From NCBI GenBank assembly GCA_018725425.1, contig QLUL01000003.1:1-18037 (forward strand): a DNA stretch of 18,037 bases, read 5' to 3'. A program made the position numbers and the translations under genes. The notes beneath the pieces were generated by a model that saw nothing but the letters and a program-made list of their open reading frames with translations, did no database searches and was not told where the DNA came from. This document shows positions 12,847 to 18,037 of this stretch, piece after piece (the stretch's first letter is position 1; each line of letters opens with the position of its first letter). Origin of the DNA: Chloroflexota bacterium. Its GTDB lineage: Bacteria; Chloroflexota; Dehalococcoidia; SZUA-161; SpSt-899.

Positions 12847-13889
12847 AGAGGTTGGTACAAGGCACTGAAGCGATCTTCCTCGGCGCCCTCCGAGCGGGCG
12901 GCAACTTCTTCGCCGGCTACCCCATTAGTCCCTCGACCGAGATCCTGGTCTTGGCGGCGGAACATGCTTCTCGGAATCCGGACTTCAAGTTCATACAGAG
13001 TGAAGACGAGTTGGCGGCAGGCAATGCTATTATTGGCGCCTCCCTTGCCGGTGCGAAGTCCTTTACCGCTACCTCAGGTCCGGGCTTTACCCTGATGCAG
13101 GAGGCGATCGGCTATGGCCACGAGGTGGAGGTGCCCACCGTGCTGGTCAACATGCAACGGGTCGGTCCGGCTACAGGGATGCCTACCATGCCGGCTCAGC
13201 AGGACGTATTGCAGACCCACTACGGCACCAGCGGCGACTACTACCCCCTGGTGTTCTGCCCCAACTCCGTGGCAGAATGCTATCGTTATGCGGTCATCAC
13301 CTTTAATGCCGCGGAGGAATCCCTGTCTCCGGCGATCCTACTCAGTGATGGCTTCGTGGGACATTTGAATGAGGTGGTGGACCTGGATGCCATTGAGGTA
13401 GAAGTTGTCGCCCGCAGCAGACCTCCCCTGGGGACCGGGACCAGATTCTTTACCGGTCTGGCTCACGATGAGAAAGGTAACCCCCGCACCGCTGATGCGG
13501 TGATATACAAACAGTGGCTCTCGATGGTCAAGGCGCGCCATGAGAAGGTAGCTGCTCGCTACAGACACTTTGAGTGCCAGGGCAATGATTCCAGCGACAC
13601 GCTATTGATTTCATATGGAATCGTGTCGAGGGTTATTGCGCCGCTTGCGGGTCAATTTGCGATGTTTCGACCGATACGTATCTTCCCCATGCTGGGGGAT
13701 GAACTCCGGGAATACGCTCAAGAATACGAAAGAGTAGTTGTCGTGGAGGCCAACGATGGTCAGTATGCCTCTTTGGTGGAGCGTGAAGTCAAGAGGGACG
13801 TTGTCCGGGTACCGCTCCTTGGTGGCCGAATTAATCTTGAGCTGGCGCGGAAAGGGTTGAGCGAAAACCTGGGAAAGGAGGTGTCCTGA
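12843..13889 (+). CDS. korA: 2-oxoacid:ferredoxin oxidoreductase alpha subunit
   Basis: About 348 aa. KorA with KorB oxidatively decarboxylates a 2-oxoacid (2-oxoglutarate type, also used for reductive carboxylation in anaerobes) to acyl-CoA. Family blocks: LVQGTEAIFLGALRAGG, FFAGYPISPSTEI, SGPGFTLMQEAIG, and GPATGMPTMPAQQD. The gamma domain is separate, as in four-subunit enzymes. The start is uncertain. Homology demands a start at 12843, where the codon is ATA (IKRLVQG) seven bases after GGAGG; alternatives are TTG at 12852 or TTG at 12789, both poorly placed. The end overlaps korB by one base (TGATG). Confidence 0.9.
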   Translation: MKRLVQGTEAIFLGALRAGGNFFAGYPISPSTEILVLAAEHASRNPDFKFIQSEDELAAGNAIIGASLAGAKSFTATSGPGFTLMQEAIGYGHEVEVPTVLVNMQRVGPATGMPTMPAQQDVLQTHYGTSGDYYPLVFCPNSVAECYRYAVITFNAAEESLSPAILLSDGFVGHLNEVVDLDAIEVEVVARSRPPLGTGTRFFTGLAHDEKGNPRTADAVIYKQWLSMVKARHEKVAARYRHFECQGNDSSDTLLISYGIVSRVIAPLAGQFAMFRPIRIFPMLGDELREYAQEYERVVVVEANDGQYASLVEREVKRDVVRVPLLGGRINLELARKGLSENLGKEVS

Positions 13890-14623
13890 TGTTCAAGGAC
13901 CTTCTCAAGATGGAGCTTTTCCCTACCAGTTGGTGCCCTGGTTGTGGGATAGGGCAGGTAATGATTCAACTGGCAACAGTGATGGATGAGATGGGACTTG
14001 GTCATACCAATTCCACCATCATCTCTGGCGTGGGGTGCACCGGACGGATGGCCGGCTACTTCAACGTGGATGGGGTTTACACCCTGCATGGCCGCGCCCT
14101 GCCGGTGGCCGAGGCAGCAAAGCTGGTGAATCCGGACCTCAAGGTGATCGTTGTCTCTGGTGATGGGGACCTGACCAGCATTGGCGGCAACCATCTGCTT
14201 CACGCGGCCAGACGTAATCCAGATTTGACGGTGCTCTGCAACAGCAATCAGGTGTACGGTCTGACCGGAGGCCAGGCGGGTCCGACAACTCCGCGCGACA
14301 CCAGGACGGTGAGCACCCCTGGCGGTGCACCCTATGATCCGGTGAATCTTCAGAATCTGATGAAGGCCGGCGGCCGGTATTTCTACGCCAGAACCACCGT
14401 GTTTCATCAGGTGCACTTTCGCAATTGTATCAAGGAGGCTATCGCCTGGCCAGGATTTGCCTTTGTTGACATAATGTGTCACTGCATCGAGAACAATGGC
14501 CGCCGGCTGGGGTTCAAGTCCGCCTACGAAATGCTGCAACATTTTCGCCAGACTTATAAGAGGGCGACTGACGGTGCTGAGACCCTGGAGCCTTTTGAGA
14601 TAGGCATAGTCCGCAAGGGGTAG
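13889..14623 (+). CDS. korB: 2-oxoacid:ferredoxin oxidoreductase beta subunit
   Basis: A 244-aa TPP-binding subunit. The thiamine diphosphate/Mg motif is GDGD at 91-94 through N118-x-N120, followed by VYGLTGGQ. The proximal [4Fe-4S] cluster ligands are C16 and C19 (SWCPGCG), C50 (GVGC), and probably C197 or C199 (IMCHC). AAAGGAGG gives a strong Shine-Dalgarno, and the start overlaps the korA stop. The substrate (2-oxoglutarate rather than branched-chain acids or pyruvate) is by similarity of gene order only. Confidence 0.93.
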   Translation: MFKDLLKMELFPTSWCPGCGIGQVMIQLATVMDEMGLGHTNSTIISGVGCTGRMAGYFNVDGVYTLHGRALPVAEAAKLVNPDLKVIVVSGDGDLTSIGGNHLLHAARRNPDLTVLCNSNQVYGLTGGQAGPTTPRDTRTVSTPGGAPYDPVNLQNLMKAGGRYFYARTTVFHQVHFRNCIKEAIAWPGFAFVDIMCHCIENNGRRLGFKSAYEMLQHFRQTYKRATDGAETLEPFEIGIVRKG

Positions 14624-14637
14624 GAGGGGGAGGTTCA

Positions 14638-15204
14638 ATGAAAAAGATTATCATTTCCGGAGAAGGGGGTCAGGGGGTGCGGGTGATATCCCATACCATG
14701 GCAACACTGCTGACCAACCTTGGTTACGAGGTGAGCCTGCTATACGATTACGATTCCTCGGTGCGAGGTGCCATGAGTGTGGCCTACCTCACTTTCGACC
14801 GAGAGGCTATTACTAACCCTGTGATTGACGAGGCTGACATCCTGATCAAACTTTCTGATAAGGCAGGTGGGTTTCTTGCCCGAAAAACGGTGTGTCAGAC
14901 TGGGCTCTGCACCGACGAGGAAATCCCCTTTGGTAAGCTGGGGGAGGAGAAGTTTGGGCGCGAGATATTCGGCAACATGATTGCGCTGGGGCGTTTGATG
15001 GCCCTGGTGGGCCTTGAGTTCTCCGGCGAAGAGTTGACCGCGGTTCTTCCCCTGAAGTATAAAGAGGAAAATGTGAGTGCCGTGCATTTTGGCTACTTTC
15101 TTAAGGAAGGGGACCTGGAGCGAGGAGCGGATTCGAGGCGGAGGCGCGAGTTTGATTTTTCCAGTGCCCGGCCGGGGGCGATCGATCCGGACGATGAAGG
15201 CTGA
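14638..15204 (+). CDS. korC: 2-oxoacid:ferredoxin oxidoreductase gamma subunit
   Basis: A 188-aa gamma subunit, the CoA-handling domain of 2-oxoacid:ferredoxin oxidoreductases. The start SGEGGQGVRVISHTMA and the YDSSVRGA-type loop (YDYDSSVRGAMSVAY) are characteristic. It follows korB by 14 bases with GGAGGGGGAGG ahead of the ATG, completing the order D-A-B-C. The C-terminal tail (about 160-188) is charged and not conserved in my view. No terminator with a T-tract is visible downstream. Confidence 0.93.
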   Translation: MKKIIISGEGGQGVRVISHTMATLLTNLGYEVSLLYDYDSSVRGAMSVAYLTFDREAITNPVIDEADILIKLSDKAGGFLARKTVCQTGLCTDEEIPFGKLGEEKFGREIFGNMIALGRLMALVGLEFSGEELTAVLPLKYKEENVSAVHFGYFLKEGDLERGADSRRRREFDFSSARPGAIDPDDEG

Positions 15205-15402
15205 GGGAGAGGGGGTTCTCTAAAGAACATCCCTGAGGATATTATACCGAAGATTTCCGTAAGTGCAACTTCTGGAGTGGATTAGGTGAATTCCGTCCAA
15301 GATACCGAAACGGTAGGGGAAGACGGTTTCCGTATAATCAATAGTTAGCTCCCTGCAAGTTGTGGTCATCTTGGAGAATAGTCATGGATACAGTCAGAAG
15401 GG
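15205..15402. other. Non-coding junction between kor operon and integron segment
   Basis: No gene is supported here. GTTCT-CTAA-AGAAC forms a short stem near 15216 without a T-run, so it is not a convincing terminator. The segments 15302-15313 (ATACCGAAACGG) and 15324-15335 (CGGTTTCCGTAT) are inverted copies with two mismatches. The boundary between native chromosome and foreign DNA lies somewhere in this stretch. Confidence 0.5.
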
Positions 15403-15513
15403 TTAGCCAAATACTGGTATGGACCGATTGTGATGAATACGCAGGTCGAATTGGAAGTGGCGTTTGCGGAGTATCAGGGGGGGATTTTTTTGAAACATAA
15501 AATCGCCAGCTAA
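15403..15513 (+). pseudogene. Remnant of a pirin-family gene 3' end
   Basis: The frame from 15403 reads LAKYWYGPIVMNTQVELE, then VAFAEYQGG, and stops at TAA 15511-15513. This closely resembles the C terminus of pirin family proteins (typically YGPFVMNT then E..QAF.DYQ.G). The same frame has an in-frame TAG upstream near 15379, and nothing recognisable precedes it. The stop lies inside attC1, as is usual for the gene of an integron cassette, so this is probably the truncated end of a cassette gene. The identification rests on about 25 residues. Confidence 0.55.
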
Positions 15514-15640
15514 CAACCGCATCAACCCGACACGGCGCTTCGCGCCTCAGCGAACGGGCGACCAAATTGGGCATGGTTTCTGTCTTGAAGTTGGCTTCAG
15601 TTCGACCGCCGCGCCGTGCGGGTTATGCGGAGCGTTAGGC
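15508..15640 (+). repeat. Integron attC recombination site 1
   Basis: The 3' core site is GTTAGGC (15634-15640) and the 5' core is AGCTAAC (15508-15514). The arms CCGCATCAACCCG (15517-15529) and CGGGTTATGCGG (15619-15630) pair except for one unpaired C at 15523. CACGGCGC (15531-15538) pairs with GCGCCGTG (15611-15618). One extrahelical base in an otherwise paired long stem, with a total length of 133 bases, is diagnostic of attC sites. Confidence 0.85.
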
Positions 15641-15776
15641 ACAACCAAATATCAAGGGAGGTTCATTATGCTCAAAGCCATTGAAGGCATTTATCATGAT
15701 GATGATGGCAAAATCGAATTGTCAGACATGCCTGGTGATATACACGGTAAGATACGGGTCATTGTGACGTTTCTTG
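15633..15776 (+). repeat. 144-base direct repeat, copy A
   Basis: Identical by eye, base for base, to 17601-17744. It starts at the attC core (CGTTAGGC), includes the leader and Shine-Dalgarno, and ends 109 bases into the antitoxin-like ORF. Confidence 0.95.
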
Positions 15777-15919
15777 AACCCAGTCCCGTTGATTTACGGG
15801 TACGTAGAATTGACGAAGTGCACGCAGCCGAGTTACGTGCACGATTGGCAACCTTTGCTGAGGACTGGGATAGTCCAGAAATGGAGGTATACGATGTCTA
15901 TGGGGCCAACAAATCATAA
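15668..15919 (+). CDS. Antitoxin-like cassette protein
   Basis: An 83-aa ORF beginning 27 bases after attC1, with AAGGGAGG ahead of its ATG. The N-terminal half (MLKAIEGIYHDDDGKIEL, then IRVIVTFL) looks like an AbrB/MazE-like beta domain. The C-terminal half (ARLATFAEDWDSPEMEVYD) matches a family I recall as the small partner upstream of MazF-type toxins in Chloroflexi and cyanobacteria. No toxin gene follows here; an AT-rich arsenic pair does. Function as an antitoxin is inferred. Its first 36 codons recur in truncated form after attC2. Confidence 0.65.
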   Translation: MLKAIEGIYHDDDGKIELSDMPGDIHGKIRVIVTFLEPSPVDLRVRRIDEVHAAELRARLATFAEDWDSPEMEVYDVYGANKS

Positions 15920-15946
15920 AAATCAACAAGGGGAAAAATAATCGAA

Positions 15947-16630
15947 ATGAAAGCATATATATCAGAATTAATTGGGACTTTTGCGCTCGTGTTTGCAGGT
16001 ACTGGGGCAATTATTATCAATGATATTAGTGGTGGGGTAATTGCTCATATCGGGATTGCTTTTACTTTCGGTTTAATTGTAATGGCCATGATTTATTCAT
16101 TAGGTGATATTTCGGGTGCTCACATAAATCCCGCAGTTACATTAGGCTTCTGGGTTGCAGGACGCTTACCAAATCACAAAGTATTACCATATATTATAAG
16201 CCAATTTATTGGAGCATTGCTGGCAAGCACCATTTTATTTTTTCTTTTTCCGCAACATTCTACTTTGGGTGTCACATTACCATCTGGCTCAATATTTCAA
16301 ACTTTTATTTTAGAGATAATTTTAACTTTTTTCCTTATGTTCGTTATTATTAATGTATCTACAGGTGCAAAAGAAAAAGGTCTAATGGCCGGAATAGCTA
16401 TCGGAGCAATTGTTGCTCTATCAGCTATGTTTGCTGGGCCAATTTCTGGTGCATCTATGAATCCAGCTCGGTCTATTGGCCCGGCAATTGTTTCAGGGCA
16501 AATCCAAGAACTCTGGATTTATATTTTAGCTCCCCTGATTGGCGCATATCTCGGCATAGCGTGTTGTAAATGTGTACAAGAGCGTGGATGCTGTAGTCGA
16601 TTACAGGAGCAAATACAGGAGCAAAACTAA
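15947..16630 (+). CDS. Aquaporin-family channel, probable arsenite efflux (AqpS-like)
   Basis: A 227-aa MIP channel with six hydrophobic helices and both NPA motifs: GAHINPAVTLG (first) and GASMNPARSIGPA (second). The very AT-rich coding sequence differs from the kor genes next door, indicating transfer. It overlaps the arsenate reductase gene by one base (TAATG). Coupling of a MIP channel with ArsC is known from Sinorhizobium meliloti AqpS-ArsC, where arsenite made by ArsC leaves downhill through the channel. The C-terminal tail has five cysteines (C206, C207, C209, C215, C216). Arsenite is inferred from context; by sequence alone it could pass other small neutral solutes. Confidence 0.85.
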   Translation: MKAYISELIGTFALVFAGTGAIIINDISGGVIAHIGIAFTFGLIVMAMIYSLGDISGAHINPAVTLGFWVAGRLPNHKVLPYIISQFIGALLASTILFFLFPQHSTLGVTLPSGSIFQTFILEIILTFFLMFVIINVSTGAKEKGLMAGIAIGAIVALSAMFAGPISGASMNPARSIGPAIVSGQIQELWIYILAPLIGAYLGIACCKCVQERGCCSRLQEQIQEQN

Positions 16631-17022
16631 TGAAACGTTTACTATTTGTATGTACCGAAAATTCAGGTCGTAGTCAAATAGCCGAAGCATTTGCCCGGAT
16701 ACATAATACCGCAGGATTGGAAATTTGGAGTGCTGGTTCTAAGCCCTCGGGGAAAGTTAACTCTCTTGCCATAAAATCCATGCAGGAAGTAGGTTATGAC
16801 TTAACCAAACATGATTCAAAGTCTCTCAATGATATACCTAAAGTTACCTTCGATATTGTCATCACAATGGGTTGTGGTGAAACATGTCCATTTGTAAGCG
16901 CAAAACAGCGTGAAGATTGGGATATTCCAGATCCAAAAAATTACTCATTAGAACAATTCCGGGAAATTCGTAACTTAATTGAAAGCAAAGTGAAGAACCT
17001 CCTATCACAAATAAATGTATAA
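16630..17022 (+). CDS. arsC: Arsenate reductase (low-molecular-weight phosphatase family)
   Basis: A 130-aa ArsC of the thioredoxin-linked type. The phosphatase loop is C8-TENSGR-S (CX5R plus Ser), with the downstream redox cysteines C82 and C86 (MGCGETCPF) and WDIPDPKN carrying the general-acid aspartate. It reduces arsenate to arsenite through a cysteine cascade. The spacing C82-C86 is shorter than C82-C89 of S. aureus pI258 ArsC but occurs in related bacterial forms. Translation is coupled to the channel gene. No arsR or arsB is visible. Confidence 0.92.
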   Translation: MKRLLFVCTENSGRSQIAEAFARIHNTAGLEIWSAGSKPSGKVNSLAIKSMQEVGYDLTKHDSKSLNDIPKVTFDIVITMGCGETCPFVSAKQREDWDIPDPKNYSLEQFREIRNLIESKVKNLLSQINV

Positions 17023-17068
17023 CCAATCGCAATATTGGGCCACTAACACTATCGGCAAAGAATAGCTA

Positions 17069-17196
17069 ATGGAAACGACGGATTACTTCACAACCAGCGT
17101 CATGGTGCGTCGTCCTTATCTCAAGATGAAATGGATCGAATATGTGCTCAATAGTCCCAACATAATGCTTTCTTTGATCGCCGTTTTAAGCCCTAA
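17069..17196 (+). pseudogene. DUF4258-like gene with internal deletion
   Basis: The first part reads TDYFTTSVMVRRPYLKMKWIEYVL, the conserved start of a DUF4258-type protein. In the next frame, CAT AAT GCT at 17161 gives HNAFFDRRFKP and a stop at 17194-17196, which is how such proteins end. The central core (normally ending KYLRV..) is missing and the two ends are joined out of frame at about 17160. The reading frame from the ATG would continue to 17260 with unrelated residues. DUF4258 and DUF2283 proteins often occur side by side, as here, and are suspected toxin-antitoxin-like partners. Confidence 0.6.
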
Positions 17197-17247
17197 AAGA
17201 GGAGGAGGTAGGGAAAAGATGGTTTTCAATACCACCCGGATACTGAT

Positions 17248-17454
17248 ATGCTTTACCTAAAACTTGTCGAGAGGGTAAGTACGGAGTCTGAAGAAGTTAC
17301 GCCTGGCATTGTGCTTGACTTCGACGAACACAATCGGGTTATCGGCATTGAGATTGAGGACGCCAGCAACTTTGTTGATTTATCTCGTTTAGAAGTCTTA
17401 GCCTTGCCTGTCGCTAACTTGATACTCAGTGAGCGAGTGTCTGCAAAGATGTAG
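17248..17454 (+). CDS. DUF2283-family protein, 5' end probably frameshifted
   Basis: A 68-aa ORF matching DUF2283 (MLYLKLVERVS, then GIVLDFDEHNRVIGIEIEDAS). The family usually begins with M.F.Y.P..D.LY. Here that beginning (GFQYHPDTD) is encoded directly upstream in the same frame from 17221, but the ATG with a good Shine-Dalgarno (GGAGGAGG, ATG 17219) is in another frame. A single-base loss just after that ATG explains it. Translation from 17248 would give a protein lacking the first strand, so function is doubtful. Confidence 0.55.
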   Translation: MLYLKLVERVSTESEEVTPGIVLDFDEHNRVIGIEIEDASNFVDLSRLEVLALPVANLILSERVSAKM

Positions 17455-17480
17455 TATAGACAGTATTATCAACAGCGGTG

Positions 17481-17608
17481 GCCTAACAAGCGGTTGCAGC
17501 CGACCGCCTTCGGCGCGGGTATGCGTTGCGTGTCTTGCCATCAATCCTTCTGGTTATTAGAGTGACTCTTGCCAGAGTCGGCGGCGGCTGAACCGCGTGC
17601 CGTTAGGC
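17481..17608 (+). repeat. Integron attC recombination site 2
   Basis: Core sites GCCTAAC (17481-17487) and GTTAGGC (17602-17608) are perfect complements. GCGGTTGCAGCCG (17490-17502) pairs with CGGCTGAACCGC (17585-17596) with one extrahelical G at 17496. The length is 128 bases. This is a textbook attC fold. Confidence 0.93.
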
Positions 17609-17744
17609 ACAACCAAATATCAAGGGAGGTTCATTATGCTCAAAGCCATTGAAGGCATTTATCATGATGATGATGGCAAAATCGAATTGTCAGACATGCC
17701 TGGTGATATACACGGTAAGATACGGGTCATTGTGACGTTTCTTG
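17601..17744 (+). repeat. 144-base direct repeat, copy B
   Basis: Identical by eye to 15633-15776 at a constant offset of 1968 bases; the copies diverge at the next base (G here, A in copy A). Confidence 0.95.
17636..17744 (+). pseudogene. Truncated duplicate of the antitoxin-like ORF
   Basis: The same Shine-Dalgarno, ATG and first 36 codons as the ORF at 15668 are present. Then the sequence switches to unrelated AT-rich DNA. The frame happens to stay open to 17986, running over the 3' end of typA on the other strand, but the residues after position 36 resemble nothing I know and the composition is not coding-like. It is best read as a cassette cut by a deletion. Confidence 0.75.
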
Positions 17745-17845
17745 GCAGACTTTTCTTTTATTATCATTTAAATAACAAGGGATTGATCGATGGGAAGAAG
17801 GCTATTGATGTTTTGCCCAGTATTTGCGCAAAAGTTACGTTACAG

Positions 17846-17952
17846 GTTAGGCAATGTCAAAACCTTTTCCACCACCTGGGTTTCACCCCAACCAATTTGA
17901 TCGGTGGAGCTATCCTAATGAAGCACTCAGGATTCTATGTGCAAACATTTAA
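17846..17952 (+). other. attC-like core site and a short ORF, possible truncated cassette
   Basis: GTTAGGC at 17846-17852 matches the attC/attI core. An ATG at 17854 opens a 32-codon frame (MSKPFPPPGFHPNQF, then DRWSYPNEALRILCANI) ending at TAA 17950-17952, overlapping the typA stop. I could not find paired arms for a full attC upstream. A start codon just after a core site is typical of cassettes, so this may be a cassette remnant at the array's end. Confidence 0.35.
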
Positions 17953-18037
17953 TGCGTTGCATATAGCAACTTCTTCCTCAGCCTGATATTCTTGGGAGTT
18001 ACCTCAACCAGTTCATCATCCTTGATAAAATCAATGG
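17949..18037 (-). CDS. typA: GTP-binding protein TypA/BipA, C-terminal end only
   Basis: Twenty-eight codons of the 3' end are present, ending at TAA (17951-17949); the gene continues past the right edge. The peptide IDFIKDDELVEVTPKNIRLRKK is the conserved C terminus of TypA/BipA, a ribosome-binding translational GTPase involved in stress adaptation. It shows that core chromosome resumes here and that the foreign array ends before 17949. Confidence 0.85.
   Translation of the reverse strand, partial: IDFIKDDELVEVTPKNIRLRKKLLYATH

Noticed and set aside
13760..14638. A 292-codon minus-strand open frame across korA/korB
   Set aside because: It lies wholly opposite two well-identified kor genes and its translation shows no protein family features.
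15216..15245. Rho-independent terminator after korC
   Set aside because: The short stem GTTCT/AGAAC is weak and not followed by a run of T.
15338..15574. A 78-codon minus-strand open frame across the pirin remnant and attC1
   Set aside because: It crosses the attC structure and is opposite the pirin-like frame; no recognisable domain.
17745..17852. A third full attC site ending at GTTAGGC 17852
   Set aside because: I could not find a 5' partner with paired arms; only the isolated core is supported.
17597..17986. A 129-codon plus-strand protein gene
   Set aside because: Only the first 36 codons from 17636 match the cassette ORF; the rest is accidental frame running into the opposite-strand typA end.

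Overview
The window looks like chromosome from a strict anaerobe of moderate GC. The evidence is a 4-subunit 2-oxoacid:ferredoxin oxidoreductase, two rubrerythrins, a flavin reductase-rubredoxin fusion next to a flavodiiron protein, a PerR-type regulator and a short anaerobe-type ThiC. The gene content and the style of intergenic repeats would suit an anaerobic Chloroflexota/Dehalococcoidia-like bacterium. That placement is an inference and no marker in the window settles it.

Layout. The left edge (1-140) holds the 5' end and promoter of an IS607-type serine recombinase on the minus strand. Next come thiC and a MagIII/endonuclease III-like glycosylase, both on the minus strand. From 2644 to 15204 nearly everything runs on the plus strand. 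A PerR-like repressor with a palindromic operator over its own promoter leads into a glutaredoxin, an AhpF-like disulfide reductase, a small zinc-ribbon protein and an iron-sulfur flavoprotein. Then come iscS-iscU, a zinc-ribbon protein, a TusA-like protein and a DsrE-like protein. After a 324-base spacer with a nested hairpin come rubrerythrin, a second rubrerythrin with rubredoxin-like domains at both ends, the flavin reductase-rubredoxin fusion (Hrb type), flavodiiron FprA and another zinc-ribbon protein. An M50 site-2-type protease with CBS domains and korD-korA-korB-korC complete the block.

The right part (15403-17948) is foreign. Two integron attC sites (15508-15640 and 17481-17608) bracket an AT-rich segment with an antitoxin-like ORF, an aquaporin-type arsenite channel, an arsenate reductase and a decayed DUF4258/DUF2283 pair. 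A truncated duplicate of the antitoxin-like cassette follows attC2. No integrase is visible, so this is an integrase-less attC cluster as far as the window shows. The last bases are the 3' end of typA/bipA on the minus strand.

How the genes may work together. PerR, glutaredoxin, the AhpF-like reductase, the rubrerythrins, Hrb and FprA form a defence set that reduces peroxide, O2 and NO. The iscS-iscU-tusA-dsrE set would handle sulfur and Fe-S assembly. The most striking observation is that IscS keeps its persulfide cysteine (Cys325) but has lost the PLP-binding lysine (Gln202) and three other cofactor contacts. Other points of note are heptad-phased inverted repeats in three intergenic regions, a probable internal start for a free rubredoxin inside the Hrb gene, an AUA codon where korA should start, and the arsenic-resistance pair carried in an integron context.
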